DNA from: Echeneis naucrates
Taxonomy: Eukaryota > Chordata > Actinopteri > Carangiformes > Echeneidae
Direction of reading: 5' to 3'
DNA: 64,000 nt
NCBI RefSeq assembly: GCF_900963305.1
Contig: NC_042515.1
Coordinates: 10,909,623 to 10,973,622, forward strand
The position numbers and the translations under genes were made by a program. Under the pieces are notes generated by a model. It was not told the origin of the DNA. It ran no database searches and was given only the letters and a program-made list of their open reading frames with translations. The number at the start of each line of letters is the position of its first letter. The first letter of the stretch is position 1. Positions 25,059 to 37,100 of the stretch are shown piece by piece.

Positions 25059-26716
25059 CAGTGCAATAGACATACTTCATGTTACAAAAAAAAGACCTGC
25101 TTAGACTTAATTTAAGGTTTTTCAAAGCATAATTTGTACAACTATGTTATTCTCAAATCATCTCATTCGCACTGTGAGGTAAACAGTATTACCTTATGAA
25201 TGGCTTCTATTGCTTTTTCAAGATTTGAAACCGAGTCAGAGTCCTGTTCAGTCAGTTTCAGGATGTTCTGAAATGGGGGAAGGGGGGGAGGAAAAAAAAA
25301 AAAAAAAAAAAAAAAAAGCAACATTTGACAAATGAGACATTGTTGAAAATGAATTTCTTTTGAACTCCAATCAGATTCATACCTTCAGCAGTAGATTAAC
25401 ACGAGTAATTTTCTGGAAGGGAAGGACAAGGAATGACTTGAGGCTCTGTCTTTGACACACTGGGTCACTCTCAAGCTTCTTGAGCAAAGACACAAAGTTC
25501 CTGTTCTGCTGCCTTGAAAAAGAAGAGGTGGCTGAATGTCGCTTTGAGGAATCAAAATATCACCAACGAAGTCGAGCACAGAACAGGGACTTACAGCAGC
25601 TGGTTGATAAGGGCCTCCTGGTACATCATGTTGGTCACATACGGCACATAAAGTGAGTGAAACTCTGAGCAATGCTGGAGCACAATGTCGCCAACTTCAG
25701 ATATTAACACGCTTTCTCCAAGTCGCATTTCAAGATCCATGAGAAACCTAGAAGAGGTAGGACATGAGCTCAGCATCAACATGAACACAAGCAGTTCAAA
25801 AACAGCCGCTCATGTGTGTCTGTAGTCTCACTTTTCACTGGCTGCCATCACTTGACGAATGTTGGAAAACAAAATGTGTTGCTCCATTTTGGACAGGATC
25901 TGTTTCAGTGCCTTTGATGCCTGGAAATGATTGACAGCAACTCCAAGGCTCCTCAAGTAAGATGCTTCGGAGCCAATTAACTCAAACATTGACTGGAAAT
26001 TGAACCAAAAAAAAAAAAAAAAAAAAAAAAGTGTATGGAACTTATTTTAATGTACTGGTCTTCCTTAACACCAAATTAACTATTAAAATCCAATTAATAG
26101 ATAAGGCAAGAGATATTTGTTTTCACACCTCCTGAAGGCGAATCTGTCTGGGAGTCAACGTGTGCAGGAGGCCAGACACCTTCACCTCATCCAAATCTTG
26201 CCAAAGTGTGCATGGAGTCACCCTGATAGGCTGAGGTGGAGGTGAGCATGAAGCTGCTTCGGTAGGGTCCGAGTTATTGCACTGAGCGATAAGACGGGGC
26301 TGAAAACCCTGCAGGTACTTCGGTGTGATTAGCTCAGAGACAAAACTCGTGCTGAGTTTATACAGATCATTCCTCAGTGTTTGCAAATAGTAATCCTGAT
26401 ATAATGGGACTGCAGAGCACAGGGAGAGAGCAAAGGCTTTTAAAATAGCTTGAAGTTATACACTGACCAATGAAAAGAGCCTCAAGTTGAAGGGAACTTA
26501 CAAATGTCGATGTACTTCGACTGGAATGATACACACAACACTTCCTCATCATCTGTCTCTAACACACTGGGTTTGAAAAACAAAACCATGTTTAATTATT
26601 TGCCCACATTTTTTTTTTTTTTTTATTTATTCATACACATATATATCCTATAAGAGTTTTGTTTTTATATTAAATGAACCATAAAAGGTATTTAATCTGT
26701 GTACAAAAAAAATATA

Positions 26717-26805
<89 letters not shown>

Positions 26806-27363
26806 GTACACAGATTAAATACCTTTTATAGTTCATTTAATATAATATTTAATATAAAAACAAAACTCTTATAGGTTCAGTCTCTCTCACCCCTCTGTAC
26901 TTGAGTCTTCATCATCTGAGGACAAAGTTGTGTTAGTGTCTTGAAGTTCAGGAACCAAGAACAATTTGGGCAGCGAGCGCATTTTCCCCAGGTCCCATGT
27001 GCTCTTTAAGGCCACCGCCTTGATGGCAGAGGATAAATCTATGGGAGGACTAGAGCAGGACAGAGCTATTTTACTGTCATAGTCCTGTGTCAGGTAAAAC
27101 CACAATTCACCTTTTTGAGATAAACGCTGATGTCCTCACCTGCGATCCTCATGCTGGCTCATGGAGCCACTGCTTTCATCAATGCCCCCGCCATCCTGTG
27201 TATCTGAAGGGCGAAACCCTGAAGAGAGCTGCTCGCTTGTCTCCACTGCTGGTATTTCTGAGATCAGATCACTCACTAGATGACTCTTTCCAAAGTAGGA
27301 GTGCAGATTACTGATGATGTAATCGCTCAAGCTGTTCTCTTCTTTACCATCAAACTCAGCCAT
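23984..27363 (-). CDS. arhgef19: Ephexin-family Rho guanine nucleotide exchange factor (ARHGEF19-like), 12 exons, no SH3
   Basis: DH-PH exchange factor that loads GTP on Rho GTPases; ephexins act downstream of EphA receptors. Exons, 5' to 3' on the minus strand: 27140-27363, 26891-27049, 26502-26566, 26129-26409, 25832-25992, 25595-25747, 25383-25512, 25193-25267, 24780-24872, 24529-24677, 24150-24314 and 23984-24053, giving 574 aa in frame. The N-terminus is acidic and Ser-rich. The DH domain (about 240-430) carries ELIGSEASYLRSL, HILFSNIRQVM, LYVPYVTNMMYQEAL and LESDPVCQRQSLKSFLVLPF. The PH domain follows (YLHLFNDLLIIS to SDKETWMKVLS). The protein stops 13 residues after that helix, and I see no SH3 exon downstream, whereas human ARHGEF19 continues into SH3. 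Identity rests on the DH match plus position beside rsg1 and epha2, as in human 1p36. Other ephexins (ARHGEF5, ARHGEF15) are possible but less likely. Confidence 0.82.
25018..25055. repeat. Poly(A) tract in an arhgef19 intron
   Basis: A nearly pure A run of about 38 bases, preceded by a G run. Similar shorter A runs lie at 25290-25317 and 26008-26030 in neighbouring introns. Confidence 0.8.
26647..26875. repeat. Long inverted repeat around an AT microsatellite
   Basis: The left arm starts CCTATAAGAGTTTTG at 26647 and the right arm ends with its reverse complement at 26875. The arms are about 65-80 bases and nearly identical: one mismatch, and a short duplicated AT-rich segment in the right arm. 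Between them is an (AT)n run of about 55-60 bases followed by a T run. The whole structure lies within the 324-base intron between arhgef19 exons 2 and 3 and would fold into a long hairpin in DNA or pre-mRNA. Confidence 0.88.
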
Positions 27364-27709
27364 GATGCTTCAGACTGGATATGTTCCCTCGGGAAGAAAC
27401 AAACAAAAAAGTGTCACTGAGCCTTTCAGTTTTATAGTCTTAGCCAAAGATCTGGTATCAAAGCAGAATCCTGCCTCACACTCCCTCAGATGAGCTAGTC
27501 TGTGTTAAATGTGACAGGAGCTTTTGGTCTTAATCACAGAAACTAGAGTCAGGTGTGATTTGACTCACATGGTCAAGGTTTCAGAATCATGTTTACAAAG
27601 CCAGACTCCAACAAATGATTTATTTTACAATTTAAAAAGTGAGTTATTGCCCGAAAACACCATAGTGATATCCTGGAGTCAAGTCAAGGTTTATTTCTGT
27701 TGCACATAC

Positions 27710-27741
<32 letters not shown>

Positions 27742-29040
27742 GTCAACCAAAGTGTTGTACAGGCTATACAAATATAGCCCACACAGCCTGCATCTTCGAG
27801 CCTGCTTTTTATTTTTGCTATATGAAGTATTCAGCTTACTGTTATGTAAAAAAAAAAAAAAAAAGAAAAAAGTTTTGTTTACCAATGACTCATGACATAT
27901 TGTATACAAATACTAGTTCCATTTTATTTGCAATTTAAAATTTCATACAAGATAAAAGTAAATAATTCAATCTGCTTGAACATTGTTGGTATTTGACTCA
28001 AAGCCATTAAAATCCGTGATATATGATGTACTGACAAAACATTTGACAGTTGCAAATGGACATATTTGAACAAATTACAAAATGAAAACGGATGTTTTTA
28101 AAGGTATAAACAGACAGATACACAGATGATTTGACACAAAATTGACTTTTTGAACAAGAACTAAAAACAATTTTGTAATCTACACATGGCAAGGCTTTTA
28201 GACTGTGGAGAACATACAGTACAAGATACCTTCTGTAATACACACTGCTTTAAAAAAAAAAAAAAAAAAGAGCCATCTATGATCATACTTCAACAATCCT
28301 GTGATTCACTTGATATTTCAATGTGACTATGGCTGTGAATTTATGGATTTCCACTTCACTGTAGAAATGAATTGTAAACTTGATTGAAGATGGGTTGACC
28401 CTTCTACACTGCAGCATATCCCACAATGTAGCTTCTCTTTAAACAGGCTCAGATTTTTGTAATTGAAGGGGCAAAAAATATAAAAATCAACATGCTGTGT
28501 TTGTTCTAAATCAGCAAATTGCTTTGAATATCCATGTCTGTACTGGATGATCTACAGCTGACCAGATGCTGTTACTCTGGCATTGGGAGTAGAAGTAGAG
28601 CTTCTCCATTTTGAGATTATTTTATGGATGCTCCACATTGTATACTCTTGCATAATAATAGTTTCATGAGATATGAAAGGCAAAATTATAACAATATTTA
28701 AAGAACTGGTCTCACGCTGGGCATTTCATAATATGTCAATGTTGGACAACAAAAAAAAAAATCACTCTATCATACCAAATCTCTAAAAACCGAAGAAATG
28801 GGTGGGCACCCAAAACATCTGCATGCAAACACCTCACAGATCTGTTATATCCAGACAAGTTTTGCCAGTTGTCCTGTTTGTTCTTGGATATTTTGTACGA
28901 CAAACCAAGAGACAGCATTTCCCTGTGTTTATACGTGCTCCCTGCTAAAAAAGGGATTGAGACATCTGAATCAGTAACAAGGTATAAATAAGACAGATGC
29001 TGAGTTAGGAGGCCGGAGACTCGCATGAGTGGTTATGAGT
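27364..29040. other. arhgef19 upstream region and ddi2 3' UTR
   Basis: No further gene seen. The right part, about 27920-29040, is best read as the 3' UTR of ddi2 (minus strand): AATAAA on the minus strand (TTTATT at 27923-27928) lies about 1.1 kb after the stop. The stretch 27675-27775, around an A run, resembles a common teleost interspersed fragment of the TCAAGTCAAGGTTTATT type. Confidence 0.45.
27923..27928 (-). terminator. ddi2: Poly(A) signal of ddi2
   Basis: TTTATT on the + strand, read as AATAAA on the - strand, about 1.1 kb after the ddi2 long-form stop (29041-29043). The AT-rich sequence between fits a 3' UTR. Confidence 0.45.
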
Positions 29041-31016
29041 CTAGGTGGGCACAGTGATACTGCGGGATAGTAGAGCCAGCAGAGCCAGCTCCACAACCCC
29101 ATGGGCTTGTTCCAGTGCCTCTGCAGCCTCCCTAGCAGAGAAGCCAGCTGCCTGGATCCTCTGGATGTGCTCAGCTGGAAATTGTTCTATAAAGGGATGT
29201 GGAGAGGGAAGCAGAGGGGGTGCAGATGTAGGCTGGGGAGCCTGAACAAGAGACGGGGCAGAGATGGATGAAGTGCTACAGACTTCCTCGGGTGAACCCG
29301 CTGCCATTGACAAAGGGCTCAGAAATGTCTGCTCAGTCTGGAGACCAAGAGAGTCTGGGCTGTTGGTGCCAGAAGCTTGTCCGTCGGCAACCCCTCGCCC
29401 CTGCTGTCCCTCAGGAGGTTCCCTGAACTCCAGGTTCCCTGCAGAGTCAGGAGGAACCTCTGGCTTAGGCTGAGAAATGCTGACGTTACTGGCCTCATCT
29501 AACCCACATCCATCTGCAGCCCTCTCCCTTGAGCCATCAGGATGCTGTGGGGGCCCTTGTTCACCCATAGTCTCTGCTGTATCTCTGGCATGATGTTCAT
29601 CATGGTCAGGCACAAGACACTTAGATGATCCTTCATCAGACACAGCAACAGCATGGTTGGCTTTGGCATCGCTTAGTTCTTCATCAGCTGTAATGGCAGT
29701 ACATGGGGCAGGCTGGCTGTCTTCGGGAGTTGGAGTGCGTGGCTTGGGGGCCGATTCGTCTGTGTCCTCTCTGAGTGGATGTGAGGGGGAGCAAGAGGTG
29801 CTGTGGTTTTGCGAGTGAGCACGGTTGTTGGATACCAGCAGCTCGTGGAGCTCCATCAGAGCAGCTGCCAGTGAGGGGATGCTGTCGGAGCTGGAGCAAT
29901 GCTCTCCTTCAGGCTGGTCCCTCTCAGAAGTCACCATGCCATGAGAGGTAGTGGGGGACTCCATTTCAACTGAGTTAAGTTGGCTAGTAACACGTGTGCA
30001 GGCCTCACCTGTATCAGCCGTGTCAGACTCCGTCATCTCCTGCTCCATAGGTTGAACAGGGGAAAGTTCCCCTGGATGGGAGGGTGTGGAGCTATTCACT
30101 GCCTCAAATGATTCAGCATCACCCTCTTTGGCTGCACAAAGTACCTCACCCTCTGGACACTGGGATAACGTAAGCATATCTGCGGTAGGGGTATGTGTAG
30201 GCAGGATGTCTGTAGAGGAACTGGGTATAGGGGGCACTTCAGAGTTGTTATGGACAGGCAGAGGTTGAGGTTGAACCTGATCAGTTGAAGAAGCAGAAGT
30301 CTCTGCTAAGGATGAAGGCCGAACAAGTTCCTGCAAACCAGGTTGGTCCTGGCACTGCCCTGATACTGAGGCCTGCTCCATGGTGGCCGGGGCAGACTGA
30401 GAGCGATCCAGAGTCTGGTGTGGACCAGAGGAAGGGGTTTCGGAGGGGGAGGTGGATGAGGACATTTGGTCTAAGGGTCTGGGTAATGTAAATGGTGGGG
30501 GCTGTGGTGAGGTAGTTTGTCCATCTGCAGTGTCTATTGGAAGAGAAAATATAAGTGGGAATTAAAGAGCAGAAATGTGTGTGAATCTTCTGGGGACACG
30601 ACTAAAAATAATGTGCATTTTCATAAAGGTTTAGGAAAGCACCAAAAACAAACAAACAAAAAAATTCCAAAGTGAAAATCTTATACTGAAAATCTGTTGG
30701 TTGTTCTGCTATTTTCAATTATTAAAGGTATCCAAATAAACACATGAAAAAGTATAAATGAAGGTACGACATCAAATAACCAATCCAGCAGCAAAATAAC
30801 AGCAAAATAAAAGAAATAAATAGGAATGGACTTAGCACTGGCAATGGATTTGTGAATTTGCAGTACCTGGTTGGTAGGGCCCTCTCCAGCTGTCTCCAAA
30901 TGCATCAGTGCTGTCCTGCTCAGGGGTTAGGGCACACACCACACACATCATGCAAAGGGACGGAGAAAGTTAGCAGTCACACACAGGGCATGCACCAACC
31001 TATGAGCCTTTTCACA

Positions 31017-31055
<39 letters not shown>

Positions 31056-34000
31056 TCATGTGAAAAGAGTCATCCAATAACAACCAACCTACGTCCTGAC
31101 GGAGAGGTCACACTGTAATCACTAAACCTGAGAATGTGAGAATGTGAGATCACGCCAAAAGGATGTTGGACCAAAATCACTTCCTCAAAATATAATCAAG
31201 ACCAAAAATGTAAAAATCGATTGATGCCGCAAAATGGCATGAAAACTCTTCTTTTTGTTTGAATTCCATTTTCACTGTGCAGCCATTAGAAGACATGGCT
31301 GGCCAATGGGAGCAATAACAAAGATTAAGTGTATTAATGGCAGCTACCCAAATGTTGGAAAGCATTAAAGGGAAATTTATGATTACATTTTTAACATCTT
31401 GAATGTAATGAAGCAAACAATGACCCAATCTCTTGAATTCTATTAAGGCCAGGTGAGGATTCACATTAGCTAATGTAAAGTAAATTGAAAACGATCGACA
31501 CAAAAGTGTTTGGATAGATTAAAAAAAATGGACAGTAAATCTGTTTCAAACAAGAAAAACTAAAACACTAAGAAATAATATGGAATTTATATATAGGGTA
31601 TAAACTATGTAACTGACTTTCTGACATTTATGTCTCCTTTATGACAAAGCGCGTGTTTCAGCAGCTACTCTACAAATGAACCTGTAACAGTTTCATATCA
31701 CATAACAAACAAATTTCGATATTTTGAAAACCAGTTTAAACACCATAAATTTCAAAAGAATTACAACACTTTCTCACAAATCTAAGGGTAACAGAGTGAC
31801 CCAATAACATCTGCCAATGTTTGACCGGCAGGACTATGCTAACATAATCTGATTGAACCTGTTCTTCAGTTCTTCAGTTGAAACACTGGGAGATACTGAG
31901 TTTACTTATTAATGTTGATAACATCATCATTAGTATGTCCATTCCCCACATGTAGTTGTGCTTTAAAAAGCACATAATGGCCCTTAAGTAAGCTTTAAAT
32001 GCAATCCGTTCATCATCAGTGTGTTTCCTCTAACTTTCATTTACTTGAGATATTTTTCTCAGCAAAAGAGCCGAAAACGATTTACTCATGATAACAAAAT
32101 CCAGATATGAATAATAAAATACTTAACTGCATAATTGAAACACAATTTTACATCAGTGTTAAAAACTTTTTTTGGCACCAGATATTATCTTCTCATTGTC
32201 CTTTAAGTGTTGTTCTCACACTCTTTCAGCTATACACGGTACTGCTGCACTGTCAGACAGAATCTGACTAAACTGGTGTTTCTCCTCCAGCAACATTACC
32301 CATAAAAGCTAAAAAAAGATTATAACATTCATGCTTCTGATCAGAAGTCAGGTGAAGTGGTAAACACTTTCAAACTGATTCCCTACTGGGTTTGAAAAGA
32401 AACAAAGAAAGCTGCTCTGTGACATACCTGTTAATAGAGTGCTAATGCATTACCACACTTTTATTATCATAGAGATTAAAAAGTCCATCAACTGTGATAC
32501 AAAAATACAGTTTCAAATCATGAATGTTCAATGAAATCACAAATACTTCCCTTTAAGCCCCAAGTTTGATTTCAGCCAAGATTGAATTTTTCCTATATTC
32601 CTATTTCTGACCTCACCTTATTCTAAAGCACGTTCGATTTGCTGTGGTGATGACATGAGATGACTGAAAGTTCAGATGACTGCACAAATGGGGTTGAGAG
32701 TAAGAAGCTTTAAGTGGCACATGCAAATGTAGTTCTAATCAAGCTGAAAAAAGCTCAATGAAAACCACACTGAAGTGCAGAGGTGGAAGGCAGTCTTACC
32801 ACTTTCTTGTATGGACCTCTGAAGTGCCTCTGCTAGTTCTCTATCAGCTATCTCATCTGGACGGGCGTCTTCACGTCCCTCTGCTCCATATGCCAGTCTG
32901 GCACACTCTGGCAGCTCAGCCTCAGACAGGAAGCGAGTTTCAGTGCCTGTGGTGCCTATTACAAGCACGCTCTTCTTTAGGTCAATCGAACACTACAAGA
33001 AAAACAAGACAAATACTGAACCTTGGTGGTTTCAGTTAATTTGTATACATTCAAATAATGCACAGAACAGAACATGGAAACCCTCGTTTCATGGAATTGC
33101 TTCCAGTCCAATATTGACTGACACTGATCAGATAAAAGGGGCTCACACCTGGTGTCTCTTCAGCATATCCAGGCCAAGCAACATGTCCATCGGTTGGTCC
33201 TCCAAAATGGAGAAAGAACAAGGGAGGAAGTCCCCCTCAATCTGGACCTGAGCTGGATGTGTACAACAGAACCACAGTTTCAATTACAATGAAATGTTAA
33301 ATTAGAGACTTGAACATGGAAGCAGTCAAAGAACCAGTTTATTTTTACTCTACGCCAAAATCTGAAAACATTTTGATCTTTTTATATCTCATTTTATATT
33401 TCTTTGTGCAGCTTTAATGGTATATTAAATCATAAGCTTGGCTTTAGTTTGTGGATATTTTTCATAGCTGTAGCGCCACAATAGCTATGATTCACATAAT
33501 GTTAAACAACCTTGTGATGCCTTTTGCAAGACATGAAAAACTGGAACCAAACTTAACTATTTCTTGATTCTTTTTTCTGAGAGCTAGTCTTGGCTTGCTT
33601 AAATTACACCAAATCTAACACCAACCCAAATGAACTCTGCCAATGATCTTCTGTGTGCCCACTCCTTTGGCAATCCCGGCCCAACGTCGGTCTACCAGGC
33701 GCATGATGTTGCAGCGCTCGGCACACGCTTGGCTCATGATGGTCATCTGTGCTCCTGAAAATGGGGAAGAAACCACTCTATGAACTATATGAAAACTGCA
33801 GTAGTAAGTAGTGAAAACAATAAAGGTAAATGGTGATCCAAAGAAGGCTGTATATATTTTGTTAATGTTTTCTGCCCCAAAACAAAGTAGCTCCCTATTG
33901 TGTCAGAACGCATTACCTGAGTCAACAAAAGCTTTCACAGGGTGGCCATTGACTTTGCAGTTTATGTAGAGCATCACCACCTGTCCAAAGCTTTCGGGGG

Positions 34001-36785
34001 CCTCCTCCATTGCAATGGTCATGTTTTCTTCCACATTGTGTTGCCTGGAATATGCACAAAGTATGAAATCCTGCTGTCTGTAAACAGTGAACAGATATGC
34101 CTTCCCATTCTTCCATTATGATTTATAGTTACATTGTTTAAAATCCCAAATATCAGACTGACTGAAAAGTGTAGCAGAATTTGGCACAAACTCCAGTCTC
34201 TAGAAAATACCTGATGTCCTCCTCAATCTTGGCTTGGGCTTCCAAATCAAAAGGATCAGCAGTCAGGAGTCTGATTCTCTCTTGCTCTCTCCTGGCTCGA
34301 TCCTGCTGCTGTTCCAACAGCACTTTGGTGAAACGCTCTGAGGAAACAGTCAAACTAAAATAACCGACTCATATCTTTCTGAAAAACAGGGAAGTAAACA
34401 GAATTTTTGGCATACAATGATATTTTAGTGTGTGTGTGTGTGTGTGGGGGGGGGGGGGGGGCGGGGGTTGTTTACCCAAGTCTCCACTCAGCAGAGCCTC
34501 AGCAAGGGGTGGGTTTCGTTCCTTCAGAAGTGAAAGTTCATGTGGATTAGATAGTAGCATCTGCTGGAGTAAGGCAGGGTCATCCAGCCCCTGGGGAGAG
34601 GAGCCGCGGAAGGCCATTGGCGTGGAGGGTTGTGCAGGACGCTGCTGCTGTGGCTGCTGTGGTTGCTGTGGCTGCTGTGGCTGCAGCGGCTGCAGCGGCT
34701 GCAGTGGGGCCTGTTGCTGTGGTCTTATTGCACCACGCTGACTGGTTGAAGAGGAGGTGCCTGGGACTGTAATAGAGCGAAAGTCGATATGGGGCAGACC
34801 TAAAGGGCAGAGTGAGATGTGAGTGTACTGCATTTAAAACGCTTCTTACTAAAGACATAATACATATTTCATAAGTCCTCAGACTTATCTTGATTTAGCT
34901 GCCAATTTCGCCAATGATGAAGACGAAAAAACAAACAAAAAAAACAAACAAACAAACCAAAAAACCCAAAACAAACCCTACAGGTCTATCTTCCTTACAT
35001 TATGATTACTAACAGCAGCTCCTCCTTCATCTGCCACCTGATAGGGTTTATGTCATTTTAACAACTGTGCATTACCTGGGAAGGCTGGCTGAGTCGGTGG
35101 TGGTCGTCGGTCAGCTTGCCTGAGAACCACCACATCTCCATCCTTAACACCATAAGTCCCCAAGGCACGAGTAAGGTCTTTTAGGGGCTGTTCTACATAT
35201 GTAATCTGGACACAGAAAAATAGAGAGAATTTCATCAAATAAATAATATAGTTTCTGTGACTAGGCAACCCTATTACCTGAAAACTGAAGTAAGTATTGC
35301 CTTCCAACCTAGATCTTCAAGGTTACACCACTGCTTGAGTCTTGTCATGTGTCAGTGTACTGATACAATTTAGCAATTTCCCTTTCACTTTAAAGCGTGC
35401 ACACCACCACATAGCAAACAAAGAATGAAAGTGGAATGAGATAAGCCTGAAGAAAGTCTGTCTTATAAGGTTGTATAATGGGTTGGGTTGTCTGTTAAAG
35501 ATCCCAGTTTAGGAGTAACAGTTATGCTTGTGCAGCCAAAGGCAAATTTCTACATTTGTGGAAAATAAATAGATCCATGAAAAATGCATGCCCCCCCAAC
35601 CACCCAAAAAAAAAAACAAAAAACAAAACACAAATGTCACTAAAATTCACTAATCCTAGCCTCTCATTTGCTACTTTCCCAGATGTCAATGAGCGCTAAA
35701 TCAACATCATGATATTTTGATCTTAAGTTTGTCTTTTTTTTTTTCTTCTGTTTTGAATGGGGTAACTTGGGTTTTGGGGTCGGGCAATTCTGACTAACCC
35801 TGACCAACCAATCATTACAGAAAACAAGTGTCAGATGTGATAATAGTGAAAATAATTGGTAGTTTCAAGCTCACAGTTTCTCTTTGCCTTGACAACATAA
35901 TACTTAAATTGTTGTTTTCTCTGTTATTTACTTGAAACTCAGAGAGCAATGCAAACAGTTTGATGAAAAAAAAAAAACAAAAACAAACAAAAAACACGAA
36001 ACTGATCAAGTCATGAAGTGATGAAACTGACTTGAAATGTTAAATCACTCTTAGTTATCTTAACAGTCTGGACTTTGGGCTGTTGTGTTATTTACTGCTC
36101 AAACGTGTTTATAATCTTTTAATCTTTTTTCAATGTTATAATTTCGTCTATAGCATCAGTAAGTCCAGGGAGACATGCACAGGCATGGAGCCAAAACAAG
36201 GGAAAATGTACATGTACGAACAACTGGGATCAACCCAGTAAAGAGAGAAAAGACTCATCTTTGATCTCAGTAATAACAAAAGCCAAATTTCTCACTTATA
36301 GTTAGAAATCGGCCATCTGGCCTGACGTTAGGCCAGAGTACAAACTTTATTAAAGGTGTTGTCGTTGGAGCAAAATCAAGTCCAGGCGTTAACCGCTACA
36401 CAACAGTTAGCCTGTCGCCGGGATGATTTTGGGAAGAGTTTACACCATCAAACAGACAAAACCGAAACTTTGTAAGTGTTGTTGACCGTCGGGGACACAC
36501 GTCGGTGATTTAGTTTGTTGTTGTTAACTGGAGTTTCGCAACAGCGCGTCTGTCAACAAGGCAAAAGCCCGATTCATGCTAGCAGCTCAGCTAGCTAGCC
36601 CTTAGCTCAGCTAGCTCCGCGGCTACTAAGCTAACTTCGTGTCTGACCTGAATCTCCCCAGCTGGGATCCCCGACTCCAGTTCACAAAGTGCTACAAAGT
36701 CTCTGAGCTCCAGCTCCGGGGACACATCGAGGGCGAAGGTGGTTTCTGGGCGATCCCTCGGCGCGCAGAAAACGGTGACCAGCAT
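29041..36785 (-). CDS. ddi2: DDI2 aspartyl protease fused in frame to an RSC1A1-type UBA region, 9 exons
   Basis: Ubiquitin-directed aspartyl endoprotease; DDI2 cleaves ubiquitinated NFE2L1 to restore proteasome levels. Exons, minus strand: 36648-36785, 35076-35205, 34476-34799, 34211-34337, 33917-34044, 33626-33754, 33149-33252, 32800-32992 and 29041-30533, in frame for 920 aa. Parts: ubiquitin-like domain (1 to about 80, [11 protein letters not shown]), a Gln/Pro repeat (PQQ units, near 115-140), a helical domain ([20 protein letters not shown]), then the protease with catalytic DSGAQMT split by an intron and ending [16 protein letters not shown]. The last exon then adds about 497 residues rich in Ser, Pro and Glu, ending in a UBA domain (about 875-915: [20 protein letters not shown], with the AGF loop). 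That region corresponds to mammalian RSC1A1, which lies in the DDI2 3' exon in human. A shorter form ending like human DDI2 may also exist. The start aligns with human MLLTVYC. Confidence 0.9.
31016..31053. repeat. GCAC tetranucleotide microsatellite
   Basis: About nine units of CGCA between TTTTCACACG and CTCATGTG, inside the last ddi2 intron. The flanks TTTTCACA and TGTGAAAAG are inverted relative to each other. Confidence 0.85.
34430..34461. repeat. GT and poly(G) tract at the exon 3 donor side of ddi2
   Basis: About seven GT units followed by a G run of about 15 bases (read on the + strand), starting about 10 bases into the ddi2 intron after exon 3. Transcribed from the minus strand it becomes a C run just after the splice donor. 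Confidence 0.75.
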
Positions 36786-37100
36786 CGCTTTTGTCGGGAC
36801 GGGATCACTGAACAAACCCGCTGTAACAGATTGCGATTAGTGTAGTTCCTTGTCTCACAGTGAGGAGGGAAACACTGCTGTACTTTGGATTTTCTCCAAA
36901 CTTAAAGACGCATTTCTGTTGGAGTTAGCTTTGGAGGGGAAAGCAGGAGTAAACGAAAGGACCGCCACCGGTTTGCACTTACTGGGCGGACGCCTGACGG
37001 GACACTTTCTCTTTTAACAACTAAACATCAAGTCCGGCTCGCCAGTGCCGCATTTCATCCGGCTTGTTTTTCGACATGTCGCACTACAGAAGTCGTGAGT
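36540..37100. promoter_or_regulatory. ddi2: CpG-rich promoter of ddi2, possibly bidirectional
   Basis: The GC content and CpG count rise around the ddi2 first exon and its upstream flank. On the opposite strand there is an ATG at 37076 (MSHYRS) followed after 19 bases by a good donor, CGTGAGT at 37094. That hints at a divergent + strand transcript, but I cannot trace its next exon. Confidence 0.35.

Noticed and set aside
29041-30465. Independent intronless gene starting at the ATG at 30465
   Set aside because: The frame continues upstream without a stop to a good splice acceptor at 30534-30536 and joins the ddi2 exon in phase, so a separate gene start is not needed. Internal translation as in mammalian RSC1A1 remains possible.
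30866-30926. Extra ddi2 exon between CCTGAGCAG and CAG/GTACTG
   Set aside because: It has plausible splice signals, but from the phase left by exon 32800-32992 it reads a stop after a few codons. It could make a short isoform but I cannot support it as the main form.
33700-34044. Retroviral protease (DSGA motif)
   Set aside because: The aspartyl protease is the host DDI2 domain in its normal exon context, not part of an endogenous retroelement. No other retroviral parts or LTRs were seen.
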